A stretch of 64,000 nt of DNA from Pomphorhynchus laevis (GCA_012934845.2 WNNJ02003451.1:124001-188000); one strand, 5' to 3'; shown: positions 43,321 to 55,883, counted from the stretch's first letter. Notes: generated by a model not told the origin, from the letters alone. A program made the numbers and translations.

Positions 43321-44410
43321 AGGTGGGTGATTCCCTAGCTGGATCACTTTTTTCATGCTGCCACTTGCAATAAATGTTTTTAATTTAACTTAATTGCATC
43401 TGTGAGCTGAAATTCTTCTTAGTGTGGCACGACATTATCCTAACAGATATTGTTCCTATTCTTGATAGAAGAAGGACGATACTAATCAGCCTGGGTGGGT
43501 CTCATCAGCTGCTGACCCAGACCTACATTTCACGTTTCGACCTTATTATCTGCTTTCTCCGTACACTGGTGCTGATCGGATTCGAACTTAGGACGTATTG
43601 TATAATTGTGTTGTAATTGTATCGCAATTCAACGCTACATCCACTAAGGTGGCTGCTCCAGTGGTGTAGATATACATTTATGTATATTACTTTTGTTATA
43701 AAAGTAATATACATAAATTACTTTTATGTATATTACTTTTATTACTTTTAATAAAAGTAATAAAGTTACTTTTATTACTTTTATTATATTTTATTATTTT
43801 TATTTTTTTTTTAATTTCATATTTATTTTATATTTATTCTAGTTATGACACAATATTATCCATACAGGTATTGTTCCTATTCTTGATACAGCAGGACGCT
43901 ACTAATCAGTCTGGGTGGGTCTAATCAGCTGCTGACCCCGACCTACATTTCACGTTTCAATCCTTATTATTTGCTCACTCTTTACACCGGTTCTGATCGT
44001 CTTTGAACTCAGGACGTCTGTATCTTGATTCAACGCTGCATTTACTTGGCTGGCTGCTCCATTGGTGAATATATCACATTTCGGTATATTACTTTCGGTA
44101 GGGGATCGTATTCTAACGATCTAGTTGAAACTTACATTAGGAGTGTAATCCGCTAGCCGGATCACTGTTTTTGATGCTGCCACTTGCAATGAATGTTTTT
44201 AATTTGAATGCATATGTGAGATGATATTCTTCTGATGGTGACTTGACATTATCCTCACAAGTATTGTTTCTATTCTTGATACAGCAGGACGCTACTAATC
44301 AGTCTGGGTGGGCCTCATCAGCTGCTGACCCACTGGTGCTGATCAGATTCGAACTCAAGACGTCTCTATCACGCTACCAATGTTATTCTTCAAATAATTT
44401 TGAAGAAAGC
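43320..44410 (-). repeat. Three tandem family B units (tRNA-like plus structured core)
   Basis: Three diverged units of about 370-420 bases are aligned at TTGTTCCTATTCTTGATA (about 43451, 43872, 44263). On the minus strand units 1 and 2 carry a tRNA B-box-like word (AGTTCGAATCC; AGTTCAAAGAC), then a GAAACGTGAAATGTAGG block, then CAGCTGATGAGACCC within a hairpin; unit 3 keeps only parts. The hairpin stem GTCTGGG/CCCAGGC differs in other copies but stays paired. Each unit also has GCTGCCACTTGCAATRAATG to the left. Together this looks like a tRNA-derived SINE or a retrozyme-like repeat; neither is proven. Confidence 0.65.
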
Positions 44411-44576
44411 CGATATCATTACATATTGTTGCAATTCTTAAAATTTCATTATTTAATGTATTATATTTTATATTATATGGTATGCATGAATGCTCATGCA
44501 AAAATATGTTTCTTGTAAATTTAAATATGTCATCTTTACGATATAAATTAAAAGTAGTTTTAATCAGGTAGATAAA

Positions 44577-45000
44577 TTAATTTAATAATTTATGTATTAT
44601 CCACCCATAAAATGGATTTTTACGTAATTTTGGATTCCAATATAATATATGTATAGTTTTATTATCTGATTCTACCTTTATACCATTTTTATCCATTATA
44701 GAACAGTGACTTGTAATAATTGTTTCAAAACTCAACTCATTACGTTCATATGTTGGATTTACATTTAAATCATTAGAATGAACCTCTTTCATTAGTATAT
44801 CATAATAAAGCTTTTTGCATATGAAGACAAAGTTATTACTAGCTTTATCAATAGTTGTTATTATATAGTTATCCTTTAATTTAGTAAGTTCTGTATACAT
44901 TTCTTTATTAATTTTATCTTTCCTTTTATAATTATTTGTTATTTTCATTTTATTTTTAATTTTATCAAATATATAATCTTTCCAATAATTAATAATTGTA
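44577..45000 (-). mobile_element. Penelope-like element RT fragment (permuted family)
   Basis: On the minus strand a 123-residue frame reads DNYIITTIDKASNNFVFICK and ILYWNPKLRKNPFYGW, the start of the RT domain. It closely matches the plus-strand fragments at 36900-37100 and 38490-38750. It is a short fossil piece of the same family in the opposite orientation, between family B repeats and the 3' end of the SLC1 gene. Confidence 0.78.
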
Positions 45001-45420
45001 TATTTTATTTTTATCGAAAATAAAAATAATTTGATTTTATAAAATCAAATTATGTGACAATACGATTTATAATATTTCCCAATAATATTTCCCATGTATT
45101 ACTATTTTTAGCGATTTGACATGTTATGGCAATTGTACTTTAGAAAATTAATAATTTTATAATATTTTTAATTTAAAATATTAATGTTATATTATTAATG
45201 TTATTTAATATTATTGTTGTCGTTTGTATGTTGATTGTGTTATTGCAACGTTAGTTTAGAATACGAGTAATAAAATTAGAGTATACGATGAAACGTATGT
45301 CGTGACAAATATTATATCAATATAAAAGCAATACCTTTTATAAAAGCAATATTACGGTCTTTAGTAAAAATAATATTGATGAACAAAAGACATAACAATT
45401 TAAGAATGATTCATTGTAAT

Positions 45421-45619
45421 TCACGAGTAAATATTGTCATTTGTAGCGTAAGTTTTATCTTCAGATATAACCAATTCAAGTGATCCGCTTACAGCCACTA
45501 GCTCCGACGCCTCATATTCGTTTAGGTCCAATTTAGTTAGATCTTTTATCATGAATTTTTGCAAAACAACGCATGATAAGCAATCGCCAAGAACATTGAG
45601 AGATGTACGTACACGATCA
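45421..45619 (-). CDS. EAAT: EAAT exon 7: TM8 and C-terminal tail
   Basis: It begins in phase with DRVRTSLNVLGDCLSCVV, the TM8 signature with the substrate-carboxylate Arg and the sodium-site Asn and Asp of NVLGD, and ends with an acidic tail and TGA at 45423-45421. The acceptor is TTTAG at 45620. Confidence 0.88.
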
Positions 45620-48600
45620 CTAAATAATTTATAAGCGGCACATCCTTTAGAATCGAATTTAAATTTATTTTGTTATCAATTCTCGTTAAAATAGATCTTT
45701 AATGTAATTGTCATTATAAGTAGCTTATCGATTATAATATAATACTAAGGAAAGAAGACATTATTAATGATATTTCGATAACTACTGTTAGCATCTTCAG
45801 AAAGGTAATTTTCTGAAGATGCTAACAGAAGTTATCGAAATATCAAAAATAATTTCCTCATTTCTTTGATCCAGCTCTAATAATTATTAAAAAAATTATT
45901 TATTATTTAATAATATGCATTTAATAATGCAGTATATTATTATACCGATGACTCGATTATAACAAATTATCGATTAAATAAGTTAATGAATTTAAAGAAG
46001 TTATAAAAAATGGATGAGAAAAATTTTATAGGAATTTCTTTATTTTGATAGGATTGATAGACAATTATCAGTGAACAACTAACTACTTTGTCTAACATTA
46101 ATTGATGGACGATTAATGTGTTCAATAACCGAATTCTGTTTGTATTAAAATAATTAATTAAAATAATTAAATCATTTAATTATTTGTTATTTAAATTCTA
46201 TTAAAAATAAAGGGTTTAATAAATAATATTTAAGGGTTTCAAAATTTAGATTTAATATTTCGCTAGGCTGATTTTGACGATTGTCTGTTACTCAATGTTA
46301 CGGTTATGGCTCGGATATTGTGAGATAAACGCTTCATGATGTGAAGGATACTATATTATTGAAAACGTAGACGTACTATTGATATCTCATGTGGATTTCG
46401 CTTTGAAATTGTATACGAATTTATGGATGCAACATTTTAGGCATTTTATCATTTTCGGTATCAACAAGCGAACTATCATTTTATAAAAGAAAACAAAATA
46501 TAATTTTGACTGCAAAATATCATCGAATCTTTATATTTTCCCAAAATGTGTGAATATATACTTTATAGTAATTGCTATATAAGTTATAGCTGTATAGTAA
46601 AGAATAAGCTTAGATTTAAAGTAAAGTAGATTTGCCTTAACACAAATGTAATTGTGCTGGTTAGACACCGTTATCACGGATTATTCTCAAAATACAAAAA
46701 TGCAATTAAAAGTAAATAAATAAACAGAAAAAACATATAAATTGTATAAAATCTTAAATAATTATTTATTATTTATCTTTATAATATTTATTAATATTAA
46801 TTATACAATAAAATATGAATAAACAAACTTTAATTTATTGTTAAGAGGTGTCTTTAATTGTCATTTAATTGTAAATCGAAAGAAGATTTACTATACGATT
46901 TGTTATTATTTATTATACAATTTAGATTTAATATTTCGATGGTACGTGGGCACACCATCACCGAAATTGTATCTTCGCCGTATTTAAAATGTAATGACAA
47001 TTTAATTGTTAACGATATTTAATGGCTTAAACAAAATTCGTTATTTCAAAGATATTAAAATAATTAATTTATAAGGAAATTTATCTCATTTTTATGTCAT
47101 ATTAAATGATTAAATGATACGCATGAGTTAACAAGTCAACTTTCAAAATTAAGTTTAAACAAAATAACGGTTTTTTTTGTAGTGCGCATAACATGCAAAA
47201 CGTGAATTACACTCACAGTAGCCAGTCTGTTGCATATAATATCCCAATTGACTCACTAGGGACTCCGATTACGCCAAGTACCATAACTAAATTAACAATG
47301 GCTCCCTGGGGAATTCCTGCTGAACTAATTGCAGCTAGTCCTGACATTATTCTAAAGTTAAATAAATGTGTAAGTAAAATAAATAAATTGTTATACCCAG
47401 CAACCACAAGTTTTCCCGCATTAAGTGGAACCCCGTATAACTGAGCAAGAAAAATGGCGGAACACATTTCATAAATGGCAGTACCATCCATATGAACTGT
47501 AGCTCCTAAAGGTAAAACAAATCTTGATATTCGTCGATCAACTTTAGCTTTATCTTCCGCACAGTGAAATGACACAGCTAGTGTAGCACCGCTGCACAAA
47601 TAAAATAATATTAGTTTTATAATTACTTTCCAAACTTACCTAGATGCAGTGGCGAAAGCGGTAACTACCGCTTGAAGGAAATAGTAATAATATTTGAACG
47701 GATTTTCTCGTATTATTATGAAAGTTAATATCGGTATTGCAATAAGTATATGTACCAAGCTGGCGGAGATATCCGCTACTATATATAACCCAAGGCTGGA
47801 CCACAAACCAACTAGATCGTCGATTTCAATCATTTTAGCAAGTAAGAGGAAACATATTCCAATCGGGGAATACCTTTAAAATTAATTAATAAACAGTAAC
47901 ATAAATAATCAAAAGGTTAGTCTAGAATGTTTTGCGGTGTGTAGGAATTTTAGTCGTATATGTTATTTATTTTTTATTAAAAATTTGAATTTAAAATTTT
48001 TAACTGATTCAAGTGATCAATTGAATTATTAACTAAATAAATATGAATTGGAGTGGGAATTATATGACTATTAGAAAAATAATAAAAAGAGACCCTATAA
48101 GAACTCGAATGCTCCATATTCAAGTTCAAGCGTGGCTGTTCGAGTTTTGGCGTTAAAAACATAAGCGTGATTCCCAATCATAAGTAAGACAAGTGGTTTG
48201 CGATTACTGTCTGTGTGGACGTCGAGTACTCGTGTGTCTTATACTCGAGTGATAGTAGGAATAATATGGTGAATATTCACTACTACCTCCTTGTAGATGC
48301 GACCTCTTTGGACGAATAAAGTACGAGTTGTGTTTGTGTTTTAAGCAGGGAGTTTGCGTCGTTTACTGTGGGTGTTTGGCATCGTCAGAGTTTTCAATGA
48401 ACTCAACTTTTGTTCTTTTTTAGAATAATATACTTTATAATCAAATTTTATCAGATGAAATTCGTCATTAGTATGTATTTGGCCTAATTAATAAACATGA
48501 ACAAAATCTTCGAAACAATAGAAAATTATGAAGTTACTCGTATTTTGGAGGTAGCGATATAGACCACAGTATAAGACTTCAAATGATTACTTTAAAGAAA

Positions 48601-51600
48601 GTGAAATTGGTGAAATAAATGTAAATTCCAATTTTTACAATGATGAATATACCTATAATTGCCATATCTATAACTACTAGTTGTGTATATTGAACGTATT
48701 AATTATGTATTGAATTCATAAATTGTTGTATTTTTCATAATTTTGGAATTAATTAAAGTTCAAATTTTTACTACAAAGTTCATTTTATAAATTCATATAA
48801 TGCATACACAAATGAAAAGAATCTATAGAAGAGTCGACAATGCATACAAATTAATAAAAACAAATTAATTCATTAATAAACAATGATGCATTATTAATGC
48901 AGATGAATGATTAATGATGCCTATTACTTCGGTTTATTTTAAGTTACATGAGGATAAAAATAATATTTTACTAGCATGATTAGACGTTTCACATAAAATA
49001 AAAATAAATAAATTTCTAATAATAATTTTTTATAATAATTTTATTATATATTTATTTTTCTTGTAATAAAACTAATTCATAACATGATTTTCGACTTCTG
49101 ACTATAAATGCGTATAACCAGGGGTTAGTGGACGCACTAAAGAAAAAATTGACCCCAAATTATGTTTACGCTCACAATATGCTATAAATGCGGATGGCAA
49201 TTTGTGAATAGGAAATAAGAATAGAACGAATGAGCATAATATTTGAATCAAGTATGGATTCAAATATTTTGAATATTTAATATTCAACGGTTATTACTAT
49301 TTAATATTCAGGGATTAGTGGATGCATAAAGGAAAAATTGACCTTAATTGGTCACAATCTGCTATAAATGCTTATCGCAATATGTAAATAAGACGAATGA
49401 GCATAATATTTGATTATTTAAATCTAGCAAATTATATTTTATATTGATTATTCTATATTTAGATATTGCATAATATTTGAATATTTAAATCTATTAAACT
49501 GTATTTTTATTTATTATTCTATATTTAATATACTATACTTTAATATTATATATGTTTTTATAATCTATATTTAAATATTATAAAATTTTAATCTAGTATG
49601 CATTTGCTTTCAACGTACCATAGAATAATACGAACCATTGTCATGATTACATCCATGACTATATCATTTAAGTCTCTTAATATCTTGCCTCTTGGGCCCA
49701 ACCTACTAAGGATTATCCCGAAAGTTACTGAGAAAGTAATTATGCCGAGAGCGTTCATATTCGATGTCATATTTGTTTGGGGAATTGTAACGTTAACCAG
49801 TAAATCTAAACAATGCAAATGTAAGACCTGTAAGCAAAGGTCTTGTTAAAATGTCATTTTATATATTTTTTGATTGTTTAAAAAATTTTCTATATAAAGT
49901 TTTCGTAATCAAAAAATACATGTTTATAAAATAAATAATTGAAAAATAATTATTTATGATATTCATAATATTTATAATATTAATATTTATATATTAATAT
50001 ATAATATTTTAATATTATATTAATATTTATATATTAGTATTAACATATTTATAATATTAGCGATATTATAATATATTAATATGTAAAATGTTATATTATC
50101 TGTTATCTATATTTATACTAAATTTGCAAAATGTAAGACGAAAGTCTTTCATTAAATCTAAAATGCCAATAAAAGCAGACGAGTCGAGTTATCGTCAGCC
50201 AACATTAATAAGAACCGAAACGTGAAATGTAGGTATTGGATCAGTAGCTGATGAGGTCCACCAATACTGAAATGTAGCGTACTGTTGTTGGCTTATAAAA
50301 AGGATTAAAGCAACGTGCAGTGTCATCAAAAATTTCAATTGTAACAATGAATCCAGAATTATATTAACTTAAAATTTGGAAATTTAAATTATGAACTTAA
50401 AATTTTTGGTATAAATTTTTTATGATATAATATGCTTGCTGATAAACACTTAAAAATTGTGTCTATTATATTATAATGTAATTATATTGCTGCTGTTCAA
50501 TACGTGCAATTCAAACATTTAAATTTAATTCATATTTTAAGGAAATAAATAAATATCTAAATAAAGCATTTTAAATAAAATAAGTTTATCTATCATATTT
50601 TTACCATATGTTTTATCATTATTACCATTATCTTATTCAAATACATAACAAGTTTGGAAACTACAGTATTATTCAATGAGTCAATTAGAGATATTTAACA
50701 TTCGATATATTCAAAAGACCGTTTGTATTTCCACATTCATAAATCAATTATGGGGAAATCAAATTTGATAGTTTCATTAATTTTAAAAATGTGAAAATAT
50801 GGCTATGTATTGACTCAATTGCAAACAATTATACTGTTAAAAATATAAATTGAATCTTATGTTTTATTTAAAACGAGCAAACCTCGTTGATAATTTAATT
50901 TATCAAATCAAATCTATCTATGAGAAAATTACTTAAAAAATTACTTAAAAATTTATAAAATGTGATTAATCAATTAATCTTTTTAATGTTATATAAATTT
51001 ATATTAATTGAGAAAATTCGTTTCCAATCCGAATTATTACAATAAGACGAGGAAACAGGAATATTTATTCCTGTTATGAGATGAGCTGGTCATCTAATTC
51101 ACCTGTAAAATGGAAAACGTCACAGGCACGATCCCTATTCCTGCGAGCACACCGTATTTGCTCAAATTAACATTTACTTCGGGATGAATTAAATAATATC
51201 TATTTTCTACTAAAACAAGCAGACTTTCCATCTAATATCATTAATCGCGCATTCCATCATGCCCGTCGCATCATAAATGATCAAAGACAACGATCTGCAA
51301 TTGAAGGGAAAAAGTTCATCGAAGTCCCATTCATCAACCAGAAGGCACATTCCTTAATGTGTAGTAATCTCGGTCTATGTAGAGATGACATATTTCCCTT
51401 CACTCGTTCACTACCTAGGCTATCCAGTATGTTTAAACTAAAACCAGAATTTGAATCGGCAGGCGTTGTCTACAATTTTCCATGCCTCCAGTGTAAGAAA
51501 ATATATGTGGGCCAAACAGGAAGACCGATAGCTAACCGTGCCAAATAACACTCATATATAATGAAGAGAGCATTACACGGACAGTATACATCCTCTTGTG

Positions 51601-54600
51601 CCATTTCTCATCATATAGGTGTTAATAACCACTTAATGGACATTAAACTTATTACACCACTGAGGAAAGAAACGAACAAAACAAAGCGTAAAATTATCGA
51701 AGCTGTTTCTTGAGACCTTTAAAGATTACATAGTCCCTAACAATACATCACAGTAAAGCTTAGTTTAAACTTGGTTGCTAAAAATTTGTGTTTGCCAACA
51801 ACAGCACAGATAGACAATGGATAAACAATTTTTTATATTTTTATTATTTTTTTGTACCTTTTAATTCCTTTTACTAATGTGTTTTATTTCTAGACCCTGA
51901 AGATGACGTACCGTAGTGCCGTCGAAATATTGGATTTTTGTAATCAAATAAATATTCCTGTTTCCTCGCCTTGTAATTTATATTAATTATTTATCTTTAA
52001 CTAATTAAAATAATCATTAATATAAGAATGAGTTAGTAATAATTAATTAATAATTAATTATTAATATGAAAAAATATTGATAACAAACTTACCATGTGTT
52101 CCATTATTGATTTCTTTCTCGACAACTTCTAATTTGGTTACTGCCTAAATATCATTTTCACATAATATGGAATCAAAGATAATACGAATTTATATTCATC
52201 TGAAATTTTATATTTTGATTATACATTTAAAATGTGTTTCAAATATTCCCCAAAAATGTTGATTCCTAAAATCGTAGATGTTCTAATTAAATTAGAATAT
52301 CATTGATATTTTTATTATTTATGCCGTATATCAAATGCACAAAGTTGTAAAAATGATTTTTATAATTTTAAAGTGTTTTTAAACATAACGTTTGATCTTT
52401 ATAAAGTGAGAGCTCTATCTGTAATTATTAGCTGATTAATGTTGTTTTTCTAAAGTTTGTATTATTAAATTGATATTATTTTTAACTGGAAATTAAAGAT
52501 TTTGATGATTAAGGAGTCAATTAAATAGTAAATAAACTAAAAATATAATTAAAAAAATTATGTGAATTAAATATTAAATATTTAGGGTTATTAAATATAC
52601 GTATTAATATAAATATCATAAATATTAATATTATATTATAATATTAGTTATAATATTGTTATAATAGTATAATATAATAATATGAGTATTCAAATTAAAT
52701 AAATATTAATATTTGCAAAATTTACTACTTTTTCAACAGATTCAATATTTATGACATTGGCAGTGATCGATTTAGATTTATTTTACTATTACCTTAATTT
52801 TTATTTCAAACATAAAAACAAAATGTTTGATCTTTATAAAGCGAGAGCTCTATCTGTAATTATTAGCTGATTAATGTTGTTTTTCTAAAGTTTGTATTAT
52901 TAAATTGATTTTATTTTTAACAGGAAATTTATATATTAAATTATAATATTATTGACATTTATTATATTTAATATTTAATATAAGCAAAATAACCTACTTT
53001 TTGATTAAATTCAATATTTATGACAATATCAGCTCTCTATAATTATTAATCCATTAATATTATGTAAAATAATCTACAATAATCTACATTTATGATTGGA
53101 AAATATCTAAAATTAAAAAATAACATAAAAAATAAAAAAAACGTAAAATTCTATTCTCATAAAATACACTCTGCAAAATATAATAAATGAGCATACCGAT
53201 AAAAACCCAGCTTCAACCAAGCTTCGAGGAAATATGTTTCTATTAAAAAACAAAAGAATTAGACATTATTAATCTAAAATTACAAAGTTTACTATTTTAA
53301 ATCACAAATTAATGATACGAAATTGTTTTATTTAATCTTAAAAATAGCTAGCTAGAGTGCATTATTTTAATACAAAATTAGGAAAAATGTTAATTGAGAG
53401 GAATTTGCATTTTAACAACAAAATATAAATTCTTAAAAATATAAATTGTTACGGATAATAAAAAAATATTAAAATTCAAATTATTACTGTCAATCCATGA
53501 AGCAGCTGTATCTGGTTCCAAAATTAAATTCAATTTTCGCGTTATTTTATTCATCATTATTTTTAATTTATAAAATACGTAGACTTAGTTATCTGATATG
53601 ATTTATATCGAGACTGTCACTAGAAGCGGGGCACATAATCGATAGAATAGAATATAATTAATTAAGTGGTGACCAATGTAGATGTGGCCACTTACAGATT
53701 AACTATTAAAAACTTTAGTACTTCACATTGAATTTGTAATCTTCTAAGCGATAAGTGGAGAAGTGTGGAATGCAGAGCGGACTGTAGAAAAGTGATCAGT
53801 AGTGGATGTCTGGAAAAGAAGGAAGAGTGAACGTGAAGATAAGAGGGGATGAATAGTGAAGGTGAAGATTTTCGATGTCTTGGAGGTGAAGAGTGGTGTG
53901 AAAAGTGGATTTGATTTTTTATTAGTTAATTAATTTTTATTTAGCATTTTTTAATTTATAAATAATATAAAATACTCAGACTCTGTTATTTGATCTGACA
54001 TTAAAGCGGTACTAATCATTGATCAAAACCATACGCTGTTTTGATAAAAACAACCTGTAGTATTCAATTTTACGTTCTGAATTCCCTAATTAGTAGTAGT
54101 TTATTTTAAAATTTAAGTAATTAAATAATAAATAATTATGTAATATTCTATTGAAATAAAAGTCAATTTTATGAATTGACTAATAAATAATATACGATGT
54201 ATCAGAATAAGAATCAAAGTTCGTCAGTAGGAACTGTAATGTTATCAGATTTGTAATTTAAAATTTTTATTTAAAATGTTAAAAATCTAAAATATTACCA
54301 TTGTCATTGCTTTGCTTGTAACATTCAGTATAAAATTATATTTAAATACAAAAAGAGCATATATATGTCATAAATCCCGACATAGTTTTAGTGGCATATT
54401 ATGTCACAAAAAGTCAAATTTGCATGTATTCAAAGATAATGACGCCATTGAAATATGAAGGTTTTAAAATGATGAATCTTATTGGTTTCTTCAATTTTTA
54501 TGAAATGATATTGCATGATATAATATGAATAGTATGATACAAGCATTATATTTATATGTTATATAAAATATGAATTTTAAATATAAAATTTAAATTTTAT

Positions 54601-55883
54601 TTAACTCTTCTTTTAATTGATTTATTAGTGCATAATAACTAAATTACAGATTCTAATTACATTACACAGTATAGTGTACATCAACAACATTTATAAAATT
54701 AATAAAGAGTATTTATCAATCAAATAAAATTACATTAATTATTCGTAGGATTCTTCATGTTTCATTGAGGTAGAAGCCAAATGAAGTAGAAACGAACAAT
54801 AGCACAAACGACTGCCGTTTCATCTTTATTAGTACTTTACTAGCTGTAAAGGAGGATGCTCATAAGTAACTGATGATCTACAATGCTGACTACAGTGATC
54901 ATTCTCTGAAGCTAACAGTGTTCAGTATCTCTGTCTAATAAGCAACAATTGTCATTTGGATTTTTTGTTTCTACTTTATTCAGCGTATAACACAATGAAA
55001 TATGGTATTTATTAACTAAACCTGCATTCGGATTGGCAAAACCAAATTCACATCTTTACTATACCATTCATAGATGAATTCGTCAATTTCGGCCATCGAT
55101 AGCCATCGTTCAATAGGAACAAACGAAAAGATGAAACATTATCAGCAATAGTGTTCTGGGCACGACTTAAGTCCTGCTAAATATGCACGCTATTTACAAC
55201 CGAGTGAACTTAATATTCTCACTGATGATCAAGAAGCCACTGGTGACATTGGCTTGCAACATTGGAAGCCTTCATCCAATACATCCACGCACCTGAAGCA
55301 ATCAAGTTTACTATTCTGGGCAATTTTGTTTCGTTTGATATTTATTAGAAAGTAAAATTGATAAATATTCACAACTAGAACATATAAGTTCTTTTGAAAT
55401 CAAACATCCATACCTAAATATATCCAAAACGGTATTTAAGGCTTGACCTGAACCTGGATCTTCTGTAGAATTTGTTGTACCCTCAGAAGATCCTGGCTTT
55501 ATAGTAAGTGCAAATATGCTTGCAATAATGACACTAATAACTGTCGTTATTACGAAAATTAAAATTGATATTCCTCCGAGTTTTCCGGATGTTTCAGAAG
55601 ACATACGACACAAAGATGCAATCATGCTTGTCATTATCAAGGGAAGGATTATTAGTTTTAGCATATTAATTAATAATATTCCGGGTAACTCTAAATATGC
55701 TATATCGGCGGTTGTAATCAAGCAACTGGATCCTTCCACTGGCATTCCATAGGGACATTTTAGAGATCGCAGTGCAATACCAATTCCAATTCCAAGTATT
55801 ACTCCGGACATCGTGGTTATTAGTAACAACTGAGATTTTAAAGTAGGCAATATCTTTGCTTTTATCTGTGTAAGTCTTTTCAT
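45421..55883 (-). CDS. EAAT: SLC1-family acidic amino acid transporter (EAAT-like), 7 exons
   Basis: Exons on the minus strand in order: 55883-55414, 53239-53197, 52144-52093, 49805-49619, 47873-47640, 47591-47217, 45619-45421. They total 1560 bases, giving 519 residues plus TGA, with consistent phases. The product is a sodium-coupled glutamate/aspartate carrier of the plasma membrane. Landmarks: an LKLIILPLIMTSMI block in exon 1, NIFPRSLVEAGF in exon 2, an extracellular Lys/Glu-rich loop in exon 3, NMNALGIITFS in exon 4, WYSPIGICFLLLAKM in exon 5, LPLGATVHMDGTAIYE and ISSAGIPQGA in exon 6, DRVRTSLNVLGD in exon 7. The Arg in DRVRT suggests an acidic substrate. Usual family length is 500-570. 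Odd points: ASSGATLAV replaces the SSSSATLP hairpin tip, HMDGT replaces NMDGT, and IPQGA replaces IPQAG. Small exons 2 and 3 rest on phase and splice sites. Confidence 0.9.
45768..45850. repeat. Short perfect-looking hairpin in SLC1 intron 6
   Basis: Arms of about 35 bases (TGATATTTCGATAACTACTG onward and its reverse complement ending GTTATCGAAATATCA) are separated by about 6 bases. The arm contains CATCTTCAGAAA. A related single arm occurs at about 35113-35140 (GATATTTCGCTAACTTTTGT), and similar words occur at the ends of Penelope-like fossils in this window. Confidence 0.8.
45851..47216 (-). other. SLC1 intron 6 remainder, no gene seen
   Basis: AT-rich intron. I identify no repeat or ORF beyond the hairpin described above. 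Confidence 0.5.
47217..47873 (-). CDS. EAAT: EAAT exons 5-6: transport core
   Basis: Exon 5 (47873-47640) reads YSPIGICFLLLAKM and SLGLYIVADISASLVH. Exon 6 (47591-47217) holds hairpin 1 (ASSGATLAVS), the TM7 motif HMDGTAIYE and hairpin 2 (AISSAGIPQGA). The intron between them is 48 bases. These are the substrate- and sodium-binding elements, and they are where this protein departs most from the family consensus. Confidence 0.9.
49052..49290 (-). pseudogene. GPCR TM6-TM7 fragment inside SLC1 intron 4
   Basis: On the minus strand, ILCSFVLFLFPIHKLP (TM6-like) and AFIAYCERKHNLGSIFSLV are followed, after one frameshift near 49132, by STNPWLYAFIVRSRKSC and a TAA at 49052. STNPWLYA is a good NPxxY-type TM7 and the basic stretch after it is helix 8. 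A worse duplicate lies at about 49310-49420. The fragment is not part of the transporter and does not resemble the receptor at 41349. Retrocopy or fragmentary duplication are both possible; only the last part of a receptor is present. Confidence 0.65.
50205..50380 (+). repeat. Family B core plus family D copy in SLC1 intron 3
   Basis: CCGAAACGTGAAATGTAGGT is followed by a hairpin with stem GTATTGG/CCAATAC around GTAGCTGATGAGGTCC, then the family D text (ACTGTTGTTGGCTTATA) shared with 22065-22175. The stem bases differ from the 43 kb and 56 kb copies, but pairing is kept. Confidence 0.7.
51035..51980 (+). mobile_element. Penelope-like element, C-terminal GIY-YIG fragment with inverted ends
   Basis: It encodes the region between RT and nuclease (FPFTRSLPRLSSMFKL) and a GIY-YIG start (GVVYNFPCLQCKKIYVGQTG). 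Ends are inverted: ATTACAATAAGACGAGGAAA at 51038 mirrors the 3' end of the fragment at about 51950-51977 (TTTCCTCGCCTTGTAAT). Conventional Penelope-like elements carry the nuclease at the C-terminus and commonly have inverted terminal segments. This is a 5'-truncated, broken fossil sitting in SLC1 intron 3. Confidence 0.78.
52430..52930. repeat. Direct duplication within SLC1 intron 2
   Basis: About 110 bases (TTTGATCTTTATAAAG[TC]GAGA through GTTGTTTTTCTAAAGTTTGT) occur twice, at about 52390-52500 and 52820-52930. It is a non-coding local duplication between exons 2 and 3. Confidence 0.75.
53240..55413 (-). repeat. SLC1 intron 1 with scattered family A pieces
   Basis: Family A tails occur at about 53578 (ACGTAGACTTAGTTATCTGA) and 53970 (diverged). 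An inverted family A head lies at about 54160-54255 (GAATTGACTAATAAATAATA to GTCAGTAGGAACTGTAATG). Bases 53630-53920 are G-rich relative to the flanks and include GTGGAGAAGTGTGGAATGCA-type repeats. No gene is seen. Confidence 0.6.
55414..55883 (-). CDS. EAAT: EAAT exon 1: N-terminus, TM1-TM3
   Basis: It starts MKRLTQIKAKILPTL. Hydrophobic segments are QLLLITTMSGVILGIGIGIA, LPGILLINMLKLIILPLI and ISILIFVITTVISVIIASIF. The frame runs on past the donor (GTATGG at 55413) into the intron, but family alignment and phase put the exon end after LDIFR. The start ATG is the only good one in the frame. Confidence 0.88.
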
